Shown in pieces: positions 1 to 7,272 of a stretch of 8,922 bases of DNA. Source of the stretch: a bacterium (GTDB lineage Bacteria > Planctomycetota > J058 > JAJDCP01); NCBI GenBank assembly GCA_030428695.1, contig JAUIEM010000407.1:1-8922 (forward strand). The letters are read 5' to 3'. The first letter of the stretch is position 1; every line of letters begins with the position of its first letter. Made by a program: the position numbers and the translations under genes. The notes under the pieces are model-generated. The model was given only the letters and a program-made list of their open reading frames with translations. It searched no databases and was not told the DNA's origin.

Positions 1-3000
1 CCTTCGGCTCCGACTTCGACCTCTCCAGCCTGGCCCCGACCGACAGCCTGCGCCCGCCGTCGGCCACGGCCCCCGCGCGGGACGTCCCCCCGGTCGAGGA
101 GACGGTCCCTGTCCGCCTCTCCCGCCTCGGCGAGGGCGCGAGCGCCCACGTCTTCCGCGCCTTGCAGCCCGGGCTGCGCCGCGAGATCGCGCTGAAGGTC
201 CCGCGCGACTCCGGGCCGGCGGCGCGCGCGCGTTTCCTCGCCGAGGCCCGCATCCAGGGGCGCCTCGAGCACCCCAATATCCTCCCGGTCTACGCGCTCG
301 CCGAGGGGCCGGACGGGCCCGAGCTCGCCCTGCGACTGAGCACCGGACAGAGCTGGCGGGAGCAGCTCGCGGGCGCGGGCGAGGGCCTGCGTCCTGACTG
401 GACCGAGCAGCTGCGCGTGCTGCTCCAGGTGTGCAACGGCGTCGCCTTCGCGCACAGCATGGGCGTCGTCCACAACGACCTCAAGCCCTCGAACGTGATG
501 CTCGCCGCGTACGGCCAGGTCAGCATCATCGACTGGGGGCTGGCCGTCAGCGTCGATCCGGACAACGGCCTGCGCGGCCGCGCGCATCTCGGCGGGCCCT
601 GCGGGACCCCCTGCTACATGGCCCCCGAGCAGGCCCGCGGGGAGAGCGCCCGGATCGGTCCGGCGACCGACGTGTTCCTGCTCGGCGCGATCCTCTACGA
701 GCTGCTGACCGGGGTCCCGCCGAACCGCGCCCCGAGCCTGCTCACGGCCGTGCGGCAGGCGGCCGCCGGCTACGTTCTCTCCTTTCCGGCGGAAGCCCCG
801 GAGCCGCTCGTCGCCCTGTGCCGCGCCGCGCTGGCCACGGAGCCGGAGACGCGGCCAGAGCTCGACGTCTTCCGGGCCGGGCTCGAGGAGGTCCTGCGCC
901 ATCGCCAGAGCCATCGGCTCGCCGCCACCGCCGCGAGCACGCTCTCCCGCTGCCTCGCGCGCTTCGAGCACGAGGCCGATCGCAACAGCGGCCTGTACGA
1001 AGAGCTCGCGGACGCCCAGGCGGGCTTCCAGCAGGCGCTCGCGCTCTGGCCGGACAACGACCTCGCCCGCGTGGGCCGCTTCCGCACCCGCCACACCTGC
1101 GCGCGGCTCGCCCTGCGCCGCGGTGACCTCGCCCTCGCCGAGGTCCAGTGCGCGGGCCTGCGCGCGCACGGCCTCGACGACGAAGAGCAGGCGACGCGCG
1201 AGCTCGAGGCGCGGCTGGGCGCCGCGCTCGCCGCACGCAGCGCCGGCAAGCGGCGGCGCGCGCGGCTGCGCACGGGGCTGCGCGGCGCCCTCGCCGCGGC
1301 GTTGCTCGGCTTGATCGCAGGCGTGCTGGTGCTCGGCTGGCGCTACGGACGGCTCGCCGAGCACCGGCGCGTCGCCCAGGACCGTCGCGAAGACCTCGAC
1401 GCGCGCACCCACGCCCTGCTCGACCTGCGCAGTGAGGCGCGGGCCGCGAGCGCCTTCGCCGAGCGCCGCGGGGCCCTCGCCGAGGAGGCGCTGCAGCTGC
1501 TGGTGGTCGAGGTGCAGGCGGCCCACCAGCAGCTCGAGTCCGAGGCCTCCCGCCGCGTCGCCCTGCGCATGATCGAGCAGGCGGCCGCCGGCTGGCGGGA
1601 TCTGCGAGCCGCCGGCGGCGACGAGGCCGCGGCCTCGGAGGGGCTCGCCCTGGTCAGCCTGCGGCTGAGCGAGCTGCACCTGCGCGCCTTCGGCGACGTG
1701 GCCGCCGCCCTCGAGGAGGCGCGCCGGGCGGAGGCGATCTGCCGCGAGCTGATCGAGAGCGAGCCGCACCACCGGGCCTGGGACGTGCTGAGCACCGTGT
1801 TGTTGCGCAAGGCCGACATCCTCCAGCGCTTCGGAGAGAGCGAGCGCGGCCTGGCCGCCGTCGAGGACGCCCTCCTCATCGCCCGGTCGATCGCGGCCTC
1901 GTATCCGGCCAGGCTGGAGACCCGCGTCGACCTGGTCGCCTGCCTGCGCGAGCAGTCCGAGCTGCTCGCCGCCGTCGGCCAGCCCGAGCGGGCGGCGGCC
2001 GCGGCCGAGGAGGCTCTCGCCCTGACCCGGACGGTGGTCCGCGAACGCCCCGAGGACCTCGCCTACTGGATCCAGCTCTCCAACGGCCTGCGCCACGTCG
2101 CGAAGACCCGCACCGCCTCGGGCGACCACGAAGGCTCGGAGCGGGCGCGCCGCGAGAACCTCAACGTGTGCCGGGCGATGGCCGAGCGGCCGGACGCGAA
2201 CGCGGAGACCACGCGGCTGCTCGCCAGCGCCCTGGTCGGCGTCGCTCACGTCGTCGTCGACTACGGCACGCCCGACGAGGCGCGGGCGCTGTTCGCCGAG
2301 GCCCTCGAGCTCGAGCGCGCGCTGCTCGCGCGCGACCCCGACTCGCGCCAGGCACGCCGCAGGGTCGCCTACGGGCTCGGCCAGCTCGGCGGCTTCGAGG
2401 CGGACCACGACCCCGCGCGGGGGCGGGCGCTGCTCGAGGAGAGCGAGGCGATGTTCCGCGCCCTGCTCGCCGAGAACCCCGAGAGCGTCGAGCTCCAGGA
2501 CCTCCTCGCCTACACCCTCGACGCCCTCGCCGGCGCCAGCCTCGCCTCCGGCGACGCCGCCCGCGCCGAGGCTGCCGCGCGCGGCAGCCTCGAGCTGCGC
2601 CGCGCGATCGCCCGGACCGATGCCGCCGACCTCGGCGCCCGCCTCACCCTCGCCGAGGGGCTCGCCAACCTCGCCCGGCTCGAGCGCGACCTCGGCCGCG
2701 AGCGCGCGGCGCTGGGGCCCGCGACCGAGGCCCTCGAGCTGCTCGACTCGCTGCCGGACAGCGAGAGCCTGCGCCGCACCCGGGCCGCTGCCCTGACCAA
2801 CCTCGGCGAGGCCTGCGCCGCCCTCGGCGAGGTCGAGCGCGCCGAGGAGGCGCTGCTCGAGGCGGGGGAGCTGATGGAAGGGCTGGTCGCGGGGGCGCCC
2901 GACGACGCGAGCCGCCGCTGGACCCTCGCCCTGACCATCGGCAAGCTCGCCGAGGTGTACAAGGCGAGCGGCCGGCGCGAGGCCGCGATCCCCCGCTACC

Positions 3001-3542
3001 GCGAGGCCCTGCGGGAGCTCGAGCGGGCCGCGCGGGACGGCGACCCCGGCCGACTGCGCAGCGTCTACCACGGGAACGCCGAGCTCGCCACCTACCTGGC
3101 CGAGGGCGAGGCCTGGGCGAGCGCCGACACGGTCTGGATGAAGGTCGACGAGCTCGGCCACGAGCTGCTCGAGCGCTTCCCCGCCGAACCCTGGCTGGCC
3201 GAGCTCGGCGAGGCGCGCATGCACCGCGCCTACACCCTGTGGGAGCGGGAGCGCTACGCCGAGGCCCTCGCCCTGCAGCGCAGCGCGGTCGCGCTGGTCG
3301 ACGAGCGGCTCGCCGCCGAGCCCTACGAGGCTCCGACCTTGTACAGCCTCGCGCAGATGCTGCTCGAGACCTCGCTCGCGTTGATGGACCGCGGCCTGCT
3401 CGACGAGGCCGAGGCCGACCTGACCCGCGGCCGGGCGGCCTTCGACGTCCTCTTCCCCCACTTCCCCGAAGAGCTCGCCCCGGACCTGCGGCTGTTCGAG
3501 GAGGCCGCCGAGCGCCTGCGCCTGTCGCGCGTGGCCGAGTGA
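1..3542 (+). CDS. Transmembrane Ser/Thr protein kinase with TPR-rich C-terminal half (5' end missing)
   Basis: The frame is open from the window edge (first full codon at 3) to TGA at 3540-3542, giving 1179 residues of a longer protein. A TTG at 162 is not the start: the glycine-rich ATP loop LGEGASAHVF (residues 42-51, numbered from position 3) lies upstream of it. Next come the VAIK-type lysine in IALKVP (K65), an alpha-C glutamate (about E81), the catalytic loop HNDLKPSN (D159), DWG (D177) and APE (207-209). All ATP and metal ligands are present, so an active kinase is expected. HND replaces the usual HRD, making it a non-RD kinase. DWG in place of DFG recurs in planctomycete kinases. The kinase domain ends near residue 300. 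One hydrophobic span (about 428-446, nt 1284-1340) separates it from roughly 730 residues of Ala/Leu/Glu-rich helical repeats that read as TPRs, probably outside the cytoplasmic membrane. The ligand and targets are unknown. The BMC operon follows but has its own promoter, so a functional link is not shown. Confidence 0.9.
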   Translation, partial: FGSDFDLSSLAPTDSLRPPSATAPARDVPPVEETVPVRLSRLGEGASAHVFRALQPGLRREIALKVPRDSGPAARARFLAEARIQGRLEHPNILPVYALAEGPDGPELALRLSTGQSWREQLAGAGEGLRPDWTEQLRVLLQVCNGVAFAHSMGVVHNDLKPSNVMLAAYGQVSIIDWGLAVSVDPDNGLRGRAHLGGPCGTPCYMAPEQARGESARIGPATDVFLLGAILYELLTGVPPNRAPSLLTAVRQAAAGYVLSFPAEAPEPLVALCRAALATEPETRPELDVFRAGLEEVLRHRQSHRLAATAASTLSRCLARFEHEADRNSGLYEELADAQAGFQQALALWPDNDLARVGRFRTRHTCARLALRRGDLALAEVQCAGLRAHGLDDEEQATRELEARLGAALAARSAGKRRRARLRTGLRGALAAALLGLIAGVLVLGWRYGRLAEHRRVAQDRREDLDARTHALLDLRSEARAASAFAERRGALAEEALQLLVVEVQAAHQQLESEASRRVALRMIEQAAAGWRDLRAAGGDEAAASEGLALVSLRLSELHLRAFGDVAAALEEARRAEAICRELIESEPHHRAWDVLSTVLLRKADILQRFGESERGLAAVEDALLIARSIAASYPARLETRVDLVACLREQSELLAAVGQPERAAAAAEEALALTRTVVRERPEDLAYWIQLSNGLRHVAKTRTASGDHEGSERARRENLNVCRAMAERPDANAETTRLLASALVGVAHVVVDYGTPDEARALFAEALELERALLARDPDSRQARRRVAYGLGQLGGFEADHDPARGRALLEESEAMFRALLAENPESVELQDLLAYTLDALAGASLASGDAARAEAAARGSLELRRAIARTDAADLGARLTLAEGLANLARLERDLGRERAALGPATEALELLDSLPDSESLRRTRAAALTNLGEACAALGEVERAEEALLEAGELMEGLVAGAPDDASRRWTLALTIGKLAEVYKASGRREAAIPRYREALRELERAARDGDPGRLRSVYHGNAELATYLAEGEAWASADTVWMKVDELGHELLERFPAEPWLAELGEARMHRAYTLWERERYAEALALQRSAVALVDERLAAEPYEAPTLYSLAQMLLETSLALMDRGLLDEAEADLTRGRAAFDVLFPHFPEELAPDLRLFEEAAERLRLSRVAE

Positions 3543-3559
3543 CTCCGCGGGGGAACGCC

Positions 3560-3588
3560 TTGTGAGAGGGCGGACCAATCACTACAAT
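3560..3588 (+). promoter_or_regulatory. Sigma70-like promoter of the microcompartment operon
   Basis: TTGTGA (3560-3565) and TACAAT (3583-3588) are separated by exactly 17 bases, close to the TTGACA/TATAAT consensus, in an AT-enriched patch of an otherwise very GC-rich region. It lies in the 78-base gap between the kinase stop and the first BMC-P start. Transcription would begin near 3595, leaving a leader of about 25 bases with GGAGG at 3610-3614, six bases before the GTG start. No clear operator palindrome is visible. This is read by eye; no transcript data support it. Confidence 0.65.
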
Positions 3589-3620
3589 CGGCGGCTCAGT
3601 CGAGCGAGCGGAGGCCTCCT

Positions 3621-3965
3621 GTGATCCTCGGACGCGTTATCGGCACCGTCTGGGCGACCCGCAAGGACCCGGGTGTGGCGAGCTTCAAGTTCCTGATCGT
3701 GCGGCATCTCGACCTCGAAGAGAAGCCGCTGTCCGGCTTCGACATCGCCGTCGACACGGTGCAGGCCGGGGTCGGCGACCTGGTGCTGGTCGCGAAGGGC
3801 AGCTCGGCCCGCCAGACCCGGCAGACCGAAGGCAAACCGGTCGACGCCGTCGTCATGGCCGTCGTCGAGGGCTTCCACACCGAGACCCTCGCGGCCCTGA
3901 CCAGGGAATCGCAGACCCGCGAGCGGCAGATCGCCGGCACGCTCGGGGCGGTGGCCGAGGACTAA
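3621..3965 (+). CDS. BMC-P shell pentamer protein 1 (EutN/CcmL family)
   Basis: This 114-residue protein belongs to the EutN/CcmL pentamer family, which caps the vertices of bacterial microcompartment shells. The family pattern is plain: MILGRVIGTVWAT at the N-terminus, an AVDTVQAGVGDLVLV core and the GSSAR motif (residues 60-64), followed by PVDAVVMAVVE. The GTG start at 3621 is set by GGAGG at 3610-3614 and by the family's fixed N-terminus. The pentamer fold is finished by about residue 85, and a charged helical tail of about 29 residues (86-114) follows, longer than in the two paralogues downstream. It is the first gene of the operon, three bases before the RpiB-like gene. Which shell it joins cannot be told because no hexamer gene is in view. 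Confidence 0.93.
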   Translation: MILGRVIGTVWATRKDPGVASFKFLIVRHLDLEEKPLSGFDIAVDTVQAGVGDLVLVAKGSSARQTRQTEGKPVDAVVMAVVEGFHTETLAALTRESQTRERQIAGTLGAVAED

Positions 3966-3968
3966 CGG

Positions 3969-4583
3969 ATGGACGGAGCCACCCTGCGCCGCGCGGTGCG
4001 CAACGTGCTCGCCGAGCTCGGCGACAGGTTGCCCGCCCCGACCGGCGCCCCCGCCGTCGCCGACGACGTCCAGCCCCTGTGGCCGGACCCCGCGGCGGCC
4101 GGGAAGATCACCCCGCCGAGCAAGATCGCGCTCGGCTGCGACCACGGCGGCATCGAGCTCAAGGACTTCCTCCGCGACGCCCTGCGCAAGGAAGGCTACA
4201 TCATCGTCGACCTCGGTTGTCACAGCGGCGACTCGGTCGACTACCCCGACTACGCCTTCAAGGTCGCCGACCTGGTCGCCCGTGCGCAGACCCGGGTCGG
4301 CATCATGGTCGACGGCGTCGGCATCGGCTCGTGCATGGCGGCCAACAAGGTCCCCGGCGTCCGCGCCGCGCCCTGCTACGAGGCCTTCGCCGCGCGCAAC
4401 AGCCGCGAGCACAACGGCGCGAATGTGCTGTGCCTGGGGGGACGCGTCACCGGCAGCCTGCTCGCCCTCGCCATCGTCAAAGACTGGCTCGCCACGCCCT
4501 TTGGCGGCGGTCGCCATGGCCGCCGCGTCGGCAAGATCGCGGCCCTGGAGAAGCGCTTCGCCCGCGGGCAGAGCCGGAGGTAG
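3969..4583 (+). CDS. RpiB/LacAB-family sugar-phosphate isomerase with N-terminal encapsulation peptide
   Basis: The protein has 204 residues, against about 150 for ordinary RpiB, which interconverts ribose 5-phosphate and ribulose 5-phosphate. The extra 50 or so are N-terminal: a predicted amphipathic helix (residues 4-21) and a Pro/Ala-rich linker (22-50), typical of microcompartment cargo. The RpiB fold starts at KIALGCDHGG (D58, H59). DYPDYA (91-96), the AANKVPG loop (124-130), the ring-opening histidine in SREHN (H148, E. coli H99) and GGRHGRRV (R182, R186) are kept. The catalytic cysteine is not: E. coli ICGTGIG (C66, T68) is here VDGVGIG, giving D115 and V117. The Mycobacterium-type glutamate is also absent (S121 there). 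The substrate may therefore differ from ribose 5-phosphate, and no symbol is given. It lies between BMC-P genes with gaps of 3 and 6 bases. GAGG (3957-3960) precedes the ATG. Confidence 0.9.
   Translation: MDGATLRRAVRNVLAELGDRLPAPTGAPAVADDVQPLWPDPAAAGKITPPSKIALGCDHGGIELKDFLRDALRKEGYIIVDLGCHSGDSVDYPDYAFKVADLVARAQTRVGIMVDGVGIGSCMAANKVPGVRAAPCYEAFAARNSREHNGANVLCLGGRVTGSLLALAIVKDWLATPFGGGRHGRRVGKIAALEKRFARGQSRR
3978..4031 (+). other. Putative encapsulation peptide of the RpiB-like enzyme
   Basis: Residues 4-21 (ATLRRAVRNVLAELGDRL) form a short amphipathic helix with Leu/Val/Ala on one face and Arg/Glu on the other. They are joined to the enzyme by a flexible linker rich in Pro and Ala. This matches the known form of N-terminal encapsulation peptides, such as those of PduP and PduD, which hold cargo against the inner shell face. 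That this one acts so is inferred from form and context. Confidence 0.7.
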
Positions 4584-4589
4584 GGGACG

Positions 4590-4865
4590 ATGCCAGAGCT
4601 GGCGCGGGTGATCGGCAACCTGTGGGCGACCGCGAAGGATCCGCGGCTCGACGGGGTGCGGTTGCTGTGGATCCAGCCCGTCGACGCGCAGGACCGGCCG
4701 CGGGGCCAGCCGCTCGTCGCGGCCGACACGGTCTCCGCCGGACCCGGCGACCGGGTGCTGTACATCACGGCCTACGAGGCGGTGCTCCCGCTGCCGGTCG
4801 AGCTGGTCCCGATCGACGCCTCGACGATCGGCATCGTCGACGCGGTCTACGGGGAGGAGACATGA
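4590..4865 (+). CDS. BMC-P shell pentamer protein 2 (EutN/CcmL family)
   Basis: This is a 91-residue EutN/CcmL pentamer protein. The N-terminal [11 protein letters not shown], the [15 protein letters not shown] core and the C-terminal [13 protein letters not shown] are typical. The segment that normally carries GSSAR is replaced by AYEAVLP (61-67), so the loop after strand GDRVLY differs from that of most family members. The ATG at 4590 is preceded by GGAGG (4576-4580), which overlaps the end of the RpiB-like gene. Its stop overlaps the start of the third BMC-P gene (ATGA, 4862-4865), so the two are probably translationally coupled. It is clearly diverged from its two neighbours, which suggests old paralogues and not a recent duplication. 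Confidence 0.92.
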   Translation: MPELARVIGNLWATAKDPRLDGVRLLWIQPVDAQDRPRGQPLVAADTVSAGPGDRVLYITAYEAVLPLPVELVPIDASTIGIVDAVYGEET

Positions 4866-5154
4866 TCCTCGCACGCGTCAAAGGCAACGTCGTCGCGACG
4901 ATGCGCGACCCCGAGCTGGCCGCGCACAAGCTGCTGCTGGTCCAGCCGATCGGCCTCGACGGCGAGGACCTCGACAAGAAAGAGCTCGTCGCCGTCGACA
5001 TCGTCGACGCCGGTCCGGGCGACAGGGTGCTGGTGTTCAAGGAAGGCGGCGGCGCGCGCATCCTGTTCGACAACCCGAAGATCCCGCTGCAGCTGGTGGT
5101 GATCGCGGTCGTCGACGACGTCGAGCTCGCGCCTTCCGCAGGGGAGAGCAGGGA

Positions 5155-5158
<4 letters not shown>
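4862..5158 (+). CDS. BMC-P shell pentamer protein 3 (EutN/CcmL family)
   Basis: This 98-residue EutN/CcmL pentamer protein has [40 protein letters not shown] (43-58) and a GGGAR variant (62-66) of the GSSAR motif. The reading frame is open upstream to 4079, but that part is the out-of-frame shadow of the RpiB-like and BMC-P2 genes. The ATG at 4862 is chosen because it restores the family N-terminus, has GGAGG just before it (4853-4857) and overlaps the previous stop by 4 bases. Its own stop overlaps the DeoC start in the same way (5155-5158). Three pentamer paralogues in one shell system are known, for example in Haliangium ochraceum and planctomycete microcompartments. Confidence 0.93.
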
Positions 5159-6051
<893 letters not shown>

Positions 6052-6067
6052 GCGAACGGGGGAGACC

Positions 6068-6910
6068 GTGGCGGAGAGTTTCGAATCGGCGGAGATCGTC
6101 CGCACGGCGGCCGGCAGGCAGTACCACATCGGGCTGGCCCCCGAAGACGTCGCGGACACCATCGTGCTCGTCGGCGATCCGGCCCGGGCCGACAAGGTGG
6201 CCGCGCACTTCGACAGCGTCGAGGTCCGGCGCCAGGAGCGCGAGTACGTCACGCGCACCGGCACGTACCGCGGCCGGCCCCTGACCGTGATGGCGACCGG
6301 CATCGGCTGCGACAACACCGAGATCGCGGTCGTCGAGCTGTGCCAGCTGGTCGAGCGGCCGACCTTCCTGCGCATCGGCTCCTGTGGCGGGCTGCAGCCG
6401 GAGATGGAGCTCGGCGACCTGGTGATCAGCAGCGGCGCGGTGCGGCTCGAGAACACGACCTCCTGGTTCGTCCCCGAGACCTACCCCGCGGTCGCCTCCT
6501 ACGAGGTGATGCTCGCCCTGATCCGCTCCTGCGCCGAGGCGTCGGCCCCGCACCACGTCGGCCTGACCGCCTCGGGCAGCGGCTTCTACGGCGCCCAGGG
6601 CCGCAAGGTGCCGGGCTTCACGCCCCGCTTCCCCGAGCTGCCCGACGAGCTGCGCCGCATCGGCGTGCTGAACTTCGAGATGGAGACGAGCTGCCTGCTC
6701 GTGCTCGCCGGCCTGGCGAAAGCCCGGGCGGGAGCCGTGTGTGCCGTCTACGCACACCGCCCGAGCAACCGCTTCGTCGACACCGACGCCAAGACCGCGG
6801 CCGAGGCCCGCGCGATCGTGCGGGGCCTGCGGGCGATCGAGCTCCTGTGGGAGATGGACGCGCAGCGAGGACAGGCCCGGTACTGGCATCCGGGCCTGGG
6901 CGGAGCATGA
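6068..6910 (+). CDS. Uridine-phosphorylase-like nucleoside phosphorylase (NP-I family)
   Basis: The 280-residue protein belongs to the PNP/UDP family, which phosphorolyses nucleosides to a free base and (deoxy)ribose 1-phosphate. It follows E. coli uridine phosphorylase along its length: YHIGL (H20 = H8), VGDPARADKVA (R40 = R30, phosphate), MATGIGCDNTEIAVVEL, FLRIGSCGGLQP (R102 = R91) and NFEMETS (E204, E206, ribose). FYGAQGRK keeps Q177 and R179, the counterparts of Q166 and R168 that bind the uracil ring, so a pyrimidine nucleoside (uridine, deoxyuridine or possibly thymidine) is favoured over a purine. It starts at GTG 6068 behind GGGGGAGA, 16 bases after deoC. It has only about a dozen residues before the fold and no targeting helix, so it is probably cytosolic and feeds the pathway. 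The mutase that would turn the 1-phosphate into the 5-phosphate is not in the window. Confidence 0.88.
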   Translation: MAESFESAEIVRTAAGRQYHIGLAPEDVADTIVLVGDPARADKVAAHFDSVEVRRQEREYVTRTGTYRGRPLTVMATGIGCDNTEIAVVELCQLVERPTFLRIGSCGGLQPEMELGDLVISSGAVRLENTTSWFVPETYPAVASYEVMLALIRSCAEASAPHHVGLTASGSGFYGAQGRKVPGFTPRFPELPDELRRIGVLNFEMETSCLLVLAGLAKARAGAVCAVYAHRPSNRFVDTDAKTAAEARAIVRGLRAIELLWEMDAQRGQARYWHPGLGGA

Positions 6911-7182
6911 CGGTGCAGAAACGGGTGCTGATCAGCGGTCGGGTGCAGGGCGTGGGCTACCGCTACTCGACGCGTCTGCAGGCCCGGCGGCTGCTGCTGA
7001 AGGGCTGGGTGCGGAACCTCGGGGACGGCCGCGTCGAGGCGGTCTTCCAGGGCAGCGAGGACGCGGTCGCGCAGATGCTGCGCTGGTGCCACCAGGGGCC
7101 TCCAGCGGCCCGCGTCAGCGAGGTCGAAGATCACGATGAGGAGCCCACCGCCTTCGACGGCGAGTTCGACGTCCAGGTCTGA
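6907..7182 (+). CDS. Acylphosphatase
   Basis: This 91-residue protein has the length and signature of acylphosphatase, a small cytosolic enzyme that hydrolyses carboxyl-phosphate anhydrides such as acetyl phosphate or 1,3-bisphosphoglycerate. The first motif is GRVQGVGYR with the phosphate-binding arginine R19. The second is WVRNLGDGRVE with the catalytic asparagine N37. Both are intact. The ATG at 6907 overlaps the phosphorylase stop by 4 bases (ATGA, 6907-6910), so it is the last gene of the operon and likely coupled in translation. Metabolosomes often make acyl phosphates through PduL, so a role in draining them is possible, but this is inference; the gene may also be a general housekeeping copy. 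Confidence 0.93.
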   Translation: MTVQKRVLISGRVQGVGYRYSTRLQARRLLLKGWVRNLGDGRVEAVFQGSEDAVAQMLRWCHQGPPAARVSEVEDHDEEPTAFDGEFDVQV

Positions 7183-7197
7183 GCCCCCGAACACACG

Positions 7198-7225
7198 TTG
7201 CCAGCCGCGCGGATTGTGCTACAGT
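7198..7225 (+). promoter_or_regulatory. Probable sigma70-like promoter of the metallophosphoesterase gene
   Basis: TTGCCA (7198-7203) and TACAGT (7220-7225) are 16 bases apart, inside the 90-base gap after the acylphosphatase stop and in a locally AT-richer stretch. Transcription would start near 7232, about 40 bases before the ATG at 7273. If it is real, the phosphoesterase is a separate transcription unit and the TTG at 7198 cannot be its start codon. The match is good for such a GC-rich genome but rests on reading alone. Confidence 0.5.
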
Positions 7226-7272
7226 GTAGGTTGGATCCCGACGCTCGGACCACGCCGCGCACCGAGGCCGCC

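Noticed and set aside
2168..3565. 465-codon forward frame inside the kinase gene
   Set aside because: Arg/Pro/Gly-rich shadow of the TPR region in another frame; no domain is recognisable and it lies wholly over a well-supported gene.
4079..4861. Possible long N-terminal extension of BMC-P3 in the same open frame
   Set aside because: The translation upstream of 4862 is Arg/Pro-rich and overlaps two real genes in another frame; the ATG at 4862 restores the family N-terminus.
3582..4874. 430-codon reverse-strand frame opposite BMC-P1, the RpiB-like gene and BMC-P2
   Set aside because: Its composition is dominated by Asp, Val, Arg and Gly with no motif, as expected for the antisense of these genes.
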